From NCBI GenBank assembly GCA_016199665.1, contig JACQGG010000123.1, forward strand, positions 1 through 8,506: 8,506 bases of DNA, read 5' to 3'. Source of the stretch: Acidobacteriota bacterium. GTDB taxonomy: Bacteria > Acidobacteriota > UBA6911 > JACQSX01. The position numbers and the translations under genes were made by a program. The first letter of the stretch is position 1. Every line of letters begins with the position of its first letter. Shown one piece after another: positions 1 through 6,800 of this stretch. The notes under the pieces are model-generated. The model worked only from the letters and a program-made list of their open reading frames with translations, was not told the origin of the DNA and made no database searches.

Positions 1-26
1 ATCTGTGAACGAGTCTTCGGGTTCAA
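1..26 (-). CDS. Possible 5' end of the next gene (partial, cut by the window edge)
   Basis: A TTG codon on the minus strand at 26..24 is preceded, after 6 bases, by AAGGA (complement of 33..37), a good Shine-Dalgarno sequence at ideal spacing. The frame stays open to the window edge and gives M-N-P-K-T-R-S-Q. It lies about 60 bp downstream of the DUF420 stop and on the same strand, so it would continue the operon. Only eight codons are visible, so no product can be named. In clusters of this kind the next gene is often an SCO1-type copper chaperone or an oxidase subunit, but nothing here shows which. The rest of 27..87 holds nothing I can identify. Confidence 0.3.
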
Positions 27-87
27 GAAGTTTCCTTCAGGTGCGAATCACCGCCGATTGGCTGTTCTGATGCGCGGCCTGCGACAC

Positions 88-504
88 TCACTCAAAATGA
101 TACAGCATCCAGTAAACAATGACACCGGTCGCGGAAACGTAGATCCAGAGAGGCAGGGTCCAGCGCGCAATGCGTTTATGGCCGGAGAATTCGGCCCGGA
201 GCGCTCGCTGGGCGGTCATGATGACCAGCGGCACGATTGCAGCGGCCAGAAGGGTGTGGCTGAACAGGATAGCCAGATAGACGGTCCGGATGCCCCCGGT
301 CCCCGCAAAATGCTTCGAACCGACCTGGAAGTGGTAGGTCAGGTACGAAATCAGGAACAGCGCGGAGCTGAACAAAGCCGCCAGCATGAAGCGCCGATGC
401 GCGACAACCCGGCCGCGGCGAATGCAGGCATAACCAGTCAGCAGCAGCAGGGCGGTGGTTCCATTGAGAACTGCGTTAAGGGTCGGGAGAGAGTGAAGCG
501 GCAT
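88..504 (-). CDS. DUF420 family membrane protein (CtaM/YozB-like), cytochrome oxidase biogenesis
   Basis: A 138-residue integral membrane protein with four predicted helices, at about residues 12-28, 40-57, 76-97 and 117-134. The sequence has the DUF420 pattern: an N-terminal LPTLNAVLNG, an arginine-rich turn with H36, an SYLTYHF stretch with H58, an FSHTLLA stretch with H83, H109 in the last cytoplasmic or periplasmic loop, and a C-terminal helix ending in YWMLYHF (H136). The regularly spaced histidines are characteristic of the family. DUF420 members CtaM in Staphylococcus and YozB in Bacillus are known to be needed for active heme A oxidase, probably in metal-centre assembly. Position directly after heme A synthesis genes fits that role. 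The ATG start has no clear Shine-Dalgarno sequence, but the N-terminus matches the family and no better start is visible. Length is normal for the family. The exact biochemical activity is not established. Confidence 0.85.
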   Translation of the reverse strand: MPLHSLPTLNAVLNGTTALLLLTGYACIRRGRVVAHRRFMLAALFSSALFLISYLTYHFQVGSKHFAGTGGIRTVYLAILFSHTLLAAAIVPLVIMTAQRALRAEFSGHKRIARWTLPLWIYVSATGVIVYWMLYHFE

Positions 505-535
505 GGAGGGCTAACCCGGACGACTCAAAACGACG

Positions 536-590
536 CACTGACAACGGACAACTGACAACAACTGACAACGGACAACGGACAAAAACTGAC
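536..590. repeat. Tandem heptamer array AAC(T/G)GAC, organised as a 24-bp higher-order unit
   Basis: On the plus strand seven heptamers of the form AACTGAC or AACGGAC run from 536 to 590; the first is CACTGAC. They begin at 536, 543, 550, 560, 567, 574 and 584. Two 3-base inserts, AAC at 557-559 and AAA at 581-583, interrupt the array, so it equals two 24-bp blocks (536-559 and 560-583, identical at 21 of 24 positions) plus one more heptamer. The array fills the gap between ctaB and the DUF420 gene and encodes nothing visible. Arrays like this are known in several bacterial phyla as short tandemly repeated repetitive sequences. A regulatory role is not shown. Confidence 0.85.
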
Positions 591-594
591 GCAG

Positions 595-640
595 GCGCGA
601 AGTCTCGCGCGGAATTGTCAGGCGGCCGGCGCCGGAACGC
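595..640 (-). terminator. Paired GC-rich hairpins after ctaB, possible terminator or 3' stabiliser
   Basis: Just after the ctaB stop, the transcript (minus strand) can form a GC-rich hairpin around the palindrome CCGGCGCCGG (626-635), flanked by pairing AGGCG and CGCCT arms. A second clean hairpin lies at 595-610, with stem GCGCGA, four-base loop and stem TCGCGC. A run of five T residues follows, but about nine bases after the second stem instead of directly at its foot, so this is not a textbook Rho-independent terminator. It could instead protect the ctaB 3' end or attenuate readthrough into the DUF420 gene. Confidence 0.3.
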
Positions 641-641
641 C

Positions 642-1562
642 TCACGGCCTATCGATCACCATCAACGCCAGGAGCAAGGGCAAATAAAGAACCGATGCTT
701 TCAACAGGCGGCGCGCGTCCTCGGTGCTCCGCGACTCGGCAACCTTGAAGCCGAAATACAGAAAAAGAAGGCCCAGTGCGATGGCGCCGAAGAGGTAAGC
801 CTGTCCAGCCATGCCCAGGAGCGACGGAAGCAGGCTGATCGGAATCAGCGCCGTCGTGTAAACAAGAATCTGCCGGCCGGTGATGAAACCCTGTCTGTCT
901 TCCAGCGGCAGCATGCGAAAGCCGGCCTTCTGGTAGTCATCCCGATACATCCAAGCGATTGCCAGGAAGTGAGGAAACTGCCACAAGAACAGGATCAGAA
1001 ACAGTGTCCAAGCTCTAAGGTCAAGGCCTTGAGCCGATCCGGCCCAGCCGATGATCGGCGGACCGGCCCCGGGAAAAGCGCCGATCAGAGTGCAAAGCGA
1101 TGTCTTCTGCTTCAGTGGAGTGTACAAGAACAAGTAGCTGCTCCAGATGGCAAGCGCCAGCAGGCTGCTGAGCAGACTGACTCGCATGGCAAGATACAGC
1201 AATCCGAGGACCGAGATTATGATTCCAAACCACAATGCATTTGCGGGCTTCAACCTTCCCGCTGGCAAGGGTCGGTTCTCGGTGCGCCGCATCAGACCGT
1301 CCGGCCCGCGTTCCAGGAATTGATTCAGCGCCGATGAGCCGGCTGCCGTCAGCGCGGTCCCGATCAGCGTGTACAGCAGGAGCCGCAAATCCATCGATCG
1401 CGCCGAGCCCGCGTAAAAACCAACGGTAGTAGTGACCAACACCATGGTGGTCACACGAGGCTTGGTCAGCTCCAGATATTCGGCCAAATGGAGGCGCGGG
1501 ATTCTCCCGACCTGCCAGGCGTCGGCCGCCATCGCCTGCGTGCCGCTTGCTCGCTTCGACAT
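642..1562 (-). CDS. ctaB: Protoheme IX farnesyltransferase (heme O synthase)
   Basis: UbiA-superfamily membrane prenyltransferase that adds a farnesyl group to heme B to make heme O, the precursor of heme A. I take the start at 1562: GGAG lies six bases upstream of this ATG, giving 306 residues, normal for CtaB. An upstream in-frame ATG at 1829 would add 89 residues overlapping ctaA, and these resemble no family. Motifs seen: the first polyprenyl/Mg site from N80 (N-Q-F-L-E84...D88) followed by MRRTENRPLP; YTPLKQK at 147-153; GAFPGAGPPIIGW at 161-173; and WQFPHF (194-199) running into RDDY (207-210) and MLP. The first motif has Glu at position 84 where many homologues have Asp, a substitution found in other CtaB lineages. 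About nine transmembrane helices are predicted. It sits 124 bp downstream of ctaA on the same strand, so the two steps of heme A synthesis are adjacent. Confidence 0.95.
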   Translation of the reverse strand: MSKRASGTQAMAADAWQVGRIPRLHLAEYLELTKPRVTTMVLVTTTVGFYAGSARSMDLRLLLYTLIGTALTAAGSSALNQFLERGPDGLMRRTENRPLPAGRLKPANALWFGIIISVLGLLYLAMRVSLLSSLLALAIWSSYLFLYTPLKQKTSLCTLIGAFPGAGPPIIGWAGSAQGLDLRAWTLFLILFLWQFPHFLAIAWMYRDDYQKAGFRMLPLEDRQGFITGRQILVYTTALIPISLLPSLLGMAGQAYLFGAIALGLLFLYFGFKVAESRSTEDARRLLKASVLYLPLLLALMVIDRP

Positions 1563-1686
1563 CAGTTGCTCCGGTCCTCCAGGCCTTGGGCGTCCCAGCC
1601 ACGCGCACACTGGGACAGGGTTTCCGGCCTGCCTGTCGGCGCAGGCGCCGGAGGCGCGACGCAGGCCCGGATCGCAGCCGGTCGCG
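1563..1686. repeat. Hairpin-rich intergenic element between ctaA and ctaB
   Basis: This 124-bp gap is dense with short inverted repeats. GTCCCAG (1592-1598) pairs with CTGGGAC (1610-1616), a perfect 7-bp stem. GACAGG (1614-1619) pairs with CCTGTC (1632-1637) and overlaps the first stem by three bases. GGCGC/GCGCC (1638-1649) and GCGCC/GGCGC (1645-1657) form two further overlapping stems. The neighbouring stems compete, so different folds are possible. The right-hand part ends before the ctaB Shine-Dalgarno region at about 1569-1580. The structure resembles dispersed intergenic repeats of acidobacterial type, but that is inference; copies elsewhere in the genome would be needed to show it. Confidence 0.5.
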
Positions 1687-2628
1687 TCATACGGAAAAAT
1701 CAAGCCCGGGAATCTCTGGTGTGCGGGAGACCCCCTTTTCCCCGGCCGAGGCTGAGCCCGGAAACCGGCGACAGACTCGCAAAGCGAAAACAAGAGCGAT
1801 CGCCAGGGTGAGCGCCCCCAGCGCAACATGAGTCGTTGCGCTCCAGACCCGATCCGGCATTGGCTGCACGGCAGTCATCGCAGCATTCTTCACCAGCAGC
1901 GTTGCGACTCCCAGGATTGTCTGCAGCGCTGCCACGGTCCCCAGCAGCGCCGCATGGCGCGCCCAATGCGCTGGATAATGTCTGTGAGCCAGGACAGCAA
2001 GCCATATCACCAGAACCATCACTCCCGTTGCTCCTGCAATGTGCGGCAGGATGCCAATGGCGTTGTGTCGGTTGCCGGCTCCCAGAACCGTCTGCAGGTA
2101 GACGGCTCCCACCAGCCAGAGGCTGAGAGAGCGAATGCTGGGGGCGCCAGCCGGCGCCGGCAACGCCTCCTCTTCAATCCACCCGCGGCCGGTTACCACC
2201 GCCAGGGTGATGGTGATGCAGAAGAAGGCCTGCGCCAGGGAGGCATGAGCCATCGAGATTGCCGGCGGCAGAAAATACAGGACCGTAAGTCCCCCCAGCA
2301 GTCCCTGCACGACGACCACGGTGAGGTTAAGCCATCCAAGGCGACGCACCCAGGAACGCGCCTCCCTTGCGCCTGTCCAGATCGCCAGGATGACCGTCAC
2401 CATTCCGACAAAGGTTGCCACCATGCGGTGGCCATGCTCGTAAAAAATTCCGCCGACCATCGGAGGCATCAGCCTGCCGTAGGAAAGCGGCCAGTCCGGA
2501 ACAGCCAGCCCCGCGTCGTTGCTGGTCACGAGCCCTCCGGCGATAATCAGAAAAAAAACGCAAACCGCCGCAAAGCAAGCAAAGCGATGCAGGGCCTTCC
2601 CGGCGAAATGGTTCCCAGGAGATTTCAA
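1687..2628 (-). CDS. ctaA: Heme A synthase (COX15/CtaA family)
   Basis: Converts heme O to heme A by oxidising the C8 methyl group, acting in the cytoplasmic membrane. The 313 residues give eight predicted helices in two four-helix halves. The family signature is clear: GGLVTSNDAGLAVPDWP after helix 1, then E64-x-x-H67-R, H128 (MAHASLAQ), H196 (LPHIAGA) and H267 (THVALGA), which match the four conserved heme-ligating histidines and the catalytic-region glutamate. There is no cysteine in the loop between helices 1 and 2, so the extracellular disulfide of Bacillus-type CtaA is absent. The start is a TTG at 2628, 8 bp after the cupredoxin stop; TAGG seven bases upstream is a modest Shine-Dalgarno sequence and overlaps that stop codon, which suggests translational coupling. 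No ATG occurs in frame before residue 54, which would remove helix 1. The C-terminal 25 residues after the last helix are charged and poorly conserved. Confidence 0.93.
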   Translation of the reverse strand: MKSPGNHFAGKALHRFACFAAVCVFFLIIAGGLVTSNDAGLAVPDWPLSYGRLMPPMVGGIFYEHGHRMVATFVGMVTVILAIWTGAREARSWVRRLGWLNLTVVVVQGLLGGLTVLYFLPPAISMAHASLAQAFFCITITLAVVTGRGWIEEEALPAPAGAPSIRSLSLWLVGAVYLQTVLGAGNRHNAIGILPHIAGATGVMVLVIWLAVLAHRHYPAHWARHAALLGTVAALQTILGVATLLVKNAAMTAVQPMPDRVWSATTHVALGALTLAIALVFALRVCRRFPGSASAGEKGVSRTPEIPGLDFSV

Positions 2629-2636
2629 ATGCGAAC

Positions 2637-3416
2637 CTAGTTTCCAGCAAAACTGAAGTCAACGGTCTTGCTGTCTTTGGCGGTTAGGGTCACTTTCTGC
2701 TCCGAAGCGCCATACTTCTCGTGCCAGGCGGCAATGGTGTAGTCGCCCGGGGGCAAGCCCTTCAGCGTGAAGGATCCGTCGGCTCCGGTAACGCCAAAGA
2801 ACGGGTGCTTCACCACGAGGATATAGGACTTCATCCAGGGATGGACGTTGCATTTCACCGGTATGGGCAGTTCCTCCCGGGCGAACGTTTTGGTTATCTT
2901 CTCGGCCTTGGGCGGCTGGGAAATATTCCACTCCGGGTTATTCTTGGGTTGCGGATGTACGTTGTGGGTGGTTTCGTCGCTGTTGAGAACATCGACGGAC
3001 TGGCCGGTCATTGCGCCCACCACATGGGGAGTATAGACACAACCCTTCTGATCCAGCACAACCGGCTGAGACGGAGCCGGGAAGGACCGGTCTCCGAGGC
3101 CGTCCTTTACGAAAACGAAAACATTGGCCAGCGTGCCGTTGTCGTTGACCACAACTTCATCGGAGTCAATCGGCTTTCCGGAGTGCTGCTCGGTACAATA
3201 CTTTTCCGCATCCATTCGGATTTTTTTTGGCGTCGGCTTGGTTCCGGCGAAACTTACCTTCCCCATGACCGTGGCTGCGGTGGCCTCGTCAATCGCGGCC
3301 GCGGGCGTCTCCGCTGCCGGCGCAGGCGTCTCTGCCGGCGCCGGCGCCTCCGACTTCCCGCATGCGACAATGGCCAAAACGACTGTCAGTAGAAAAACAT
3401 GGATGGAATATTTCAT
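2637..3416 (-). CDS. Cupredoxin-domain lipoprotein with C-terminal carboxypeptidase-regulatory-like fold
   Basis: A 259-residue exported copper protein. I chose the ATG at 3416 because AAAGGA lies eight bases upstream; the in-frame ATG at 3425 touches the same motif with no spacing. Residues 1-18 form a signal peptide ending in the lipobox I-V-A-C, so Cys19 should be lipidated. An Ala/Pro/Glu-rich linker follows to about residue 48. The core domain has candidate type 1 copper ligands: H151 (in TTHNVH, with H154 nearby), and C189-x-x-H192-x-x-M195. The loop CNVHPWM has the same C-x2-H-P-x-M spacing as amicyanin. C74 and C126 could form a disulfide. Residues from about 207 (GVTGADGSFTLKGLPPGDY) form a small beta domain of the carboxypeptidase-regulatory type. 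It begins a gene pair with ctaA, 8 bp apart. It may be an electron carrier to the oxidase, or a copper donor for its assembly; the sequence does not decide. Confidence 0.85.
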   Translation of the reverse strand: MKYSIHVFLLTVVLAIVACGKSEAPAPAETPAPAAETPAAAIDEATAATVMGKVSFAGTKPTPKKIRMDAEKYCTEQHSGKPIDSDEVVVNDNGTLANVFVFVKDGLGDRSFPAPSQPVVLDQKGCVYTPHVVGAMTGQSVDVLNSDETTHNVHPQPKNNPEWNISQPPKAEKITKTFAREELPIPVKCNVHPWMKSYILVVKHPFFGVTGADGSFTLKGLPPGDYTIAAWHEKYGASEQKVTLTAKDSKTVDFSFAGN

Positions 3417-3612
3417 AAGAGTCATCCTTTCTGGTTTGAAAAATCACCGGACAGGCACACCCCGCCTCGATGAAACCCCATATTTGACAAACAACTCTCC
3501 AGCGGAGCCGGGTACCATCGTTTCCCAGGAGAACTTCCGTCCTGAATTGAAAACCTTAACTTTAATCTGAAAAGGGTCCCAGAATCAAATGAAACCGGAA
3601 GCGATGCAGAAT

Positions 3613-3642
3613 CGCAAATCGACGATCGCAGATCGCAGATCG
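3613..3642 (+). repeat. Left arm of inverted heptad repeat
   Basis: Degenerate period-7 units of the form ATCGCAG run here: ATCGCAA from 3611, ATCGACG from 3618, ATCGCAG from 3625 and again from 3632. The 29 bases 3613-3641 match the reverse complement of 3796-3824 at 24 positions, so this arm pairs with the right arm across a spacer of about 154 bp. The unit differs from the AAC(T/G)GAC heptamer found near the left end of the window. Confidence 0.8.
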
Positions 3643-3795
3643 AAAACCGGCAGCGCCTGCATGCTCTTCGCCAACCGGGGGCGCCATGAAACAGCCGTGA
3701 CTTGACCACAAACCGCAGGGGGCTGTCTACGCTCTCCGCAAGACTCCCGCACCAGAATGGGAAGGTTTCTTATCCGCTTTCCGTTTGCGGCCTGT

Positions 3796-3824
3796 GATTT
3801 GCAATCTGCGATTTTCAATTTGCG
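3796..3824 (-). repeat. Right arm of inverted heptad repeat
   Basis: Read on the minus strand, this arm is built from the same period-7 family (ATTGAAA, ATCGCAG, ATTGCAA). It agrees with the left arm at 24 of 29 bases, all five differences being substitutions, with no gap. It lies 20 bp beyond the stop codon of the eight-heme cytochrome gene, so in the transcript it is the first structured element after that gene. Confidence 0.8.
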
Positions 3825-3843
3825 GATGGGACACTCTCCAGCC

Positions 3844-6800
3844 TCAGCGGGACCGGGCCTGTTCTTCAGGAGTCAACTGGAACATGTAGCGGACCAGCAG
3901 TTGGGTGTGATCCTTCTGGTACTCTTTGAAGGAATCCGGAACCGGTCCGGCGAAGACCCAGCGGTTCCCGTCTCTGCGGAACAATCCAGAGGGCATGGCG
4001 GTTCCGGGAGAAATGATCTGCGGGTTGACAAGCCAGCGCTCCGTCCAGCCCGGTTTCAACCGCTCCTTCACAAAGAGAAAATTCGGCGCGTTTGCAGTCT
4101 GATCGTGCTGGGGATCGCCGGTTGCATGGCATTTCAAGCACGGGGCGGCGGTGGAGTTAAACAATTGGCGCGCCATGACGCGCTCCGGCTCGGTCAGCGG
4201 CTCCTGGGGCTGCTTAATATAAGGCTCCGGCTGACGCGACAAGCCCTCGAAGAATCTCACCAACTTGCGCAGTTCTTCCTGGGAGAAGTAGAAAGTCGGC
4301 ATCCGCACCTTCAAATAGGAACGAATACCGTTCCGATCGCGCTGCCGTTCCATCGCCGACGAAGCTGCGGCGCTCTCCGGTGCCCCGGGCCTTGACGGCG
4401 CCCCGGCTGCCTCGGACAAGGATGGATCCTTCATAAACCGCAGCAGCCATCCTGGATCCACCCTGGCGCCCTCGCCCAGCAGGGACGGCGGCAACAGTTC
4501 CCTGGCCTCGGCATATTGGGGCAGTTCGCTCAGAACCGACTTCTGTCCCGGTCTCAGAGTGTGGCAACCCATGCAGTTATATTTCTGGATGATCCACCAC
4601 CCTTCCTGGACATCCCTGCGCTGGTCTTCCGGATTGTAGAAATACTGTCTGGGTACGGTGGAAGCGACGCTGCCCAGAAGGAAAGTTGCGACCGCGGTGA
4701 CTTCCTCCTTGTTCAGGTCAAAACGGGGCATCTTGAGGCGTTCCGTTTTCGACTTGATCTTGCCCTTGTCGTAAATGGCCGGGTCGGAGAGCTTGTGCTC
4801 AAAGAAGCCCTTGGGGTTATACCATCCTTGTCGTTTTGCGGGCTCGGTCAGCAACGCAAAATCGAGGCGCTCGATCGGCTTGCTTCCCTCCAGTGTCAGC
4901 TCCGTTCCAATGCGCTGCTCCTCCTCCAGGCCCGTGATCTCATGGCACCCGGCGCAGCCGTAGTTGCGCACCAGCGCCCGGCCCCGTTCCTTGAGGCTGG
5001 GATCGTCAATGAAGGGCGCCGGCGGGTAGCTGGCCGGTTTTGTCTGTTGTACCAGGTAGGACGCGATGTCTCGGGCTTCCTCCCACGTCAGTCGCAGGCT
5101 GGGCATCACCGTCATCTGCTGCACGATCATCTCTGCGCCGTCATTGGGACACTGGCTGTGATCCTGATCAAAAAGGAACGGCTGATTATGCCGGGCGTAG
5201 TCCTCGGGCGTGATGTCTCGTTTCTCTTTGGGACAATAGGGAAGAGTCCGCTCCCGCGGATTGTGAACCCAGCGCACCAGATAGTCGTAGTTCACTTTCT
5301 CTCCCACACGACTCAGGTTTGCGGCGAACGTCCCTCCGATTCGCTCGCTCCCCTCGCCGATGGAATGGCAGGCCAGACACCCTCTGGTTTCAAAGGCCTG
5401 CTTTCCGCGGCCCGGATCTCCCGGAGGCTGAACCGGAAGCTTCTGATTCGGGTAGGCCGATTGCCAGAGAAACGCGGAAATGGCTTCCACTTCGCCGCGA
5501 TCCAGACGGAAACGCGGCATCCGGGTCGTAGGACGGAAATTATGTGGATTCTGAATCCAGACAGGCACCCACTCCTTGCGCAGCTTGTTCTGCATTTCCT
5601 TGAGGGTGGGACCGACCTTCTTCTGCTGCTGTATCAGGCTTTTCAACTGCAGATTCAACTGCTCGACCTGGGAATCAATCGTACTGCCGCTGACTCGGAG
5701 GTTTTCAGCCTGCTGGTAGAGCTTCTGGGCGGTGGCGTTATCCGGAGCGCGGTCGGCTTGCCGTTCCACGCGCGCCGCTTCTCTTACATTCGCCTCCTTC
5801 TTCTCCTGCAACTGCTGGGTCGTCTTTTGTACCAACTGGATCTGCGCTGGTTCCGGATCGAAGTTTTCACGGGCGTGACAACCCCAGCAGCCGCGATCCA
5901 GGAATGTTTGTTTGCCTTTATCCAGGACCGATGAATGATCCAGAACAATATCCCTCTGATGGCACTGCTGGCATCCCGCCTCCACATTCTCCCGGTCGTA
6001 TTTCGGCCAGAGCCAATGCTTGTATTGGCCATGAGCCGTTTCGATACCGGTTGTGGCGATGCCGTTGCCTCCGTGGCAGGGAGTGCAGCCGAATCGCTCC
6101 GGATCGTGAATCTGCAGCAGTTCCCTGTTGGGATGGCTGACAAATTCCGCGTGTCCTCCCATATCGGCTTTGGTGAGGGTCAAAGGTTCCCGAACACCGA
6201 GGTGACACGACTCGCAGCGCTCCACAAGCCCGACGCCGGGAACATCGATCTGTTTTATCTCGCTTTGAAACTCGTCCAGCCTGCGCCGGAGTCCGGTCAA
6301 TTGCTCGGGGGTTAAACCCTCGATCTGCTTGAGAAGGTAGTCATCCCGCTCCTTTCGGGCTGCGGCGACAGGTTTTAACGCATCCCCCTTTTGCGACAGC
6401 AGTCTACCCTGACGACCCTTCAGTTCGTTGAACTTGTTCTCGATCTCGCCGTAGGTGAAGCTGACTTGGGCCGTGGCGCCGGCCGCCCCGTCCCCGACAG
6501 GCATGCGCACCTCAAAGGGGCCTTTCTTCAGCTCTTCCAGTTCCTTTCCCAGGCCCTGCTTGGAGTTTTCGCTCTCAGCCGTCTCCGTCCTGTATGTCAG
6601 GGCGGAGACCTCGCTGCGAGCCAGTTGGAACGGCTCGGTCAGAGCTTCAAGTTCGCGGTTGATCGCTGCCAGATCTCCGTCCAGCGCCGCCAGCCGGGGG
6701 GCAGCGGCCGCCTCGGCGGCCTTTACTCCTTGCTCCAGGCGCTGATACTCGGGAGACTTGCGAATCTGATCTTCGTCCTTCTTTTGAACCGGCTGCATCT

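Larger units (their letters stand above)
3417..3843. other. Gene-free gap between the bc-complex block and the oxidase-assembly block
   Basis: No credible gene is seen in these roughly 430 bases. Two minus-strand open frames cross it but their translations are made largely of the repeat (DLRS-type strings). Contents: the inverted heptad arms at 3613-3642 and 3796-3824; a spacer with an isolated ACAGCC (3691-3696) and GGCTGT (3721-3726) pair; and, nearer the cupredoxin gene, an AT-richer patch at about 3544-3590. There a very weak minus-strand promoter match is possible, with TTGATT at 3588-3583 and TAAAGT at 3564-3559 separated by 18 bases. If real, it would give the left block its own transcript with a leader of about 135 bases. 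I see no strong terminator after the multiheme gene. Confidence 0.6.

Noticed and set aside
536..590. CRISPR array
   Set aside because: Units are seven bases with no unique spacers; the array is a simple tandem repeat.
615..1337. Plus-strand open frame of 240 codons opposite ctaB
   Set aside because: Antisense shadow of ctaB with low-complexity, charged translation and no membrane or enzyme motif.
1563..1829. N-terminal extension of ctaB by 89 residues, starting at an ATG at 1829
   Set aside because: It overlaps the 3' end of ctaA, reads through the hairpin-rich gap, resembles no family, and the ATG at 1562 has a good ribosome site and the normal CtaB N-terminus.
1828..2640. Plus-strand open frame of 270 codons opposite ctaA
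   Set aside because: Antisense shadow; its translation is rich in Arg, Gln and His with no domain, while ctaA has all conserved histidines.
3481..3515. Plus-strand promoter suggested by TTGACA at 3484-3489
   Set aside because: No acceptable -10 element lies 16-18 bases downstream and there is no plus-strand gene for it to serve.
3422..3818. Two minus-strand open frames in the gap (3422-3709 and 3585-3818)
   Set aside because: Their translations are mainly the heptad repeat (DLRS-type strings), with no ribosome site or domain; the gap is better explained as repeat sequence.
4516..5934. Long plus-strand open frame of 472 codons opposite the octaheme gene
   Set aside because: It lies wholly antisense to a strongly supported gene with eight heme motifs; the translation shows no recognisable domain and long antisense frames are common in GC-rich genes.
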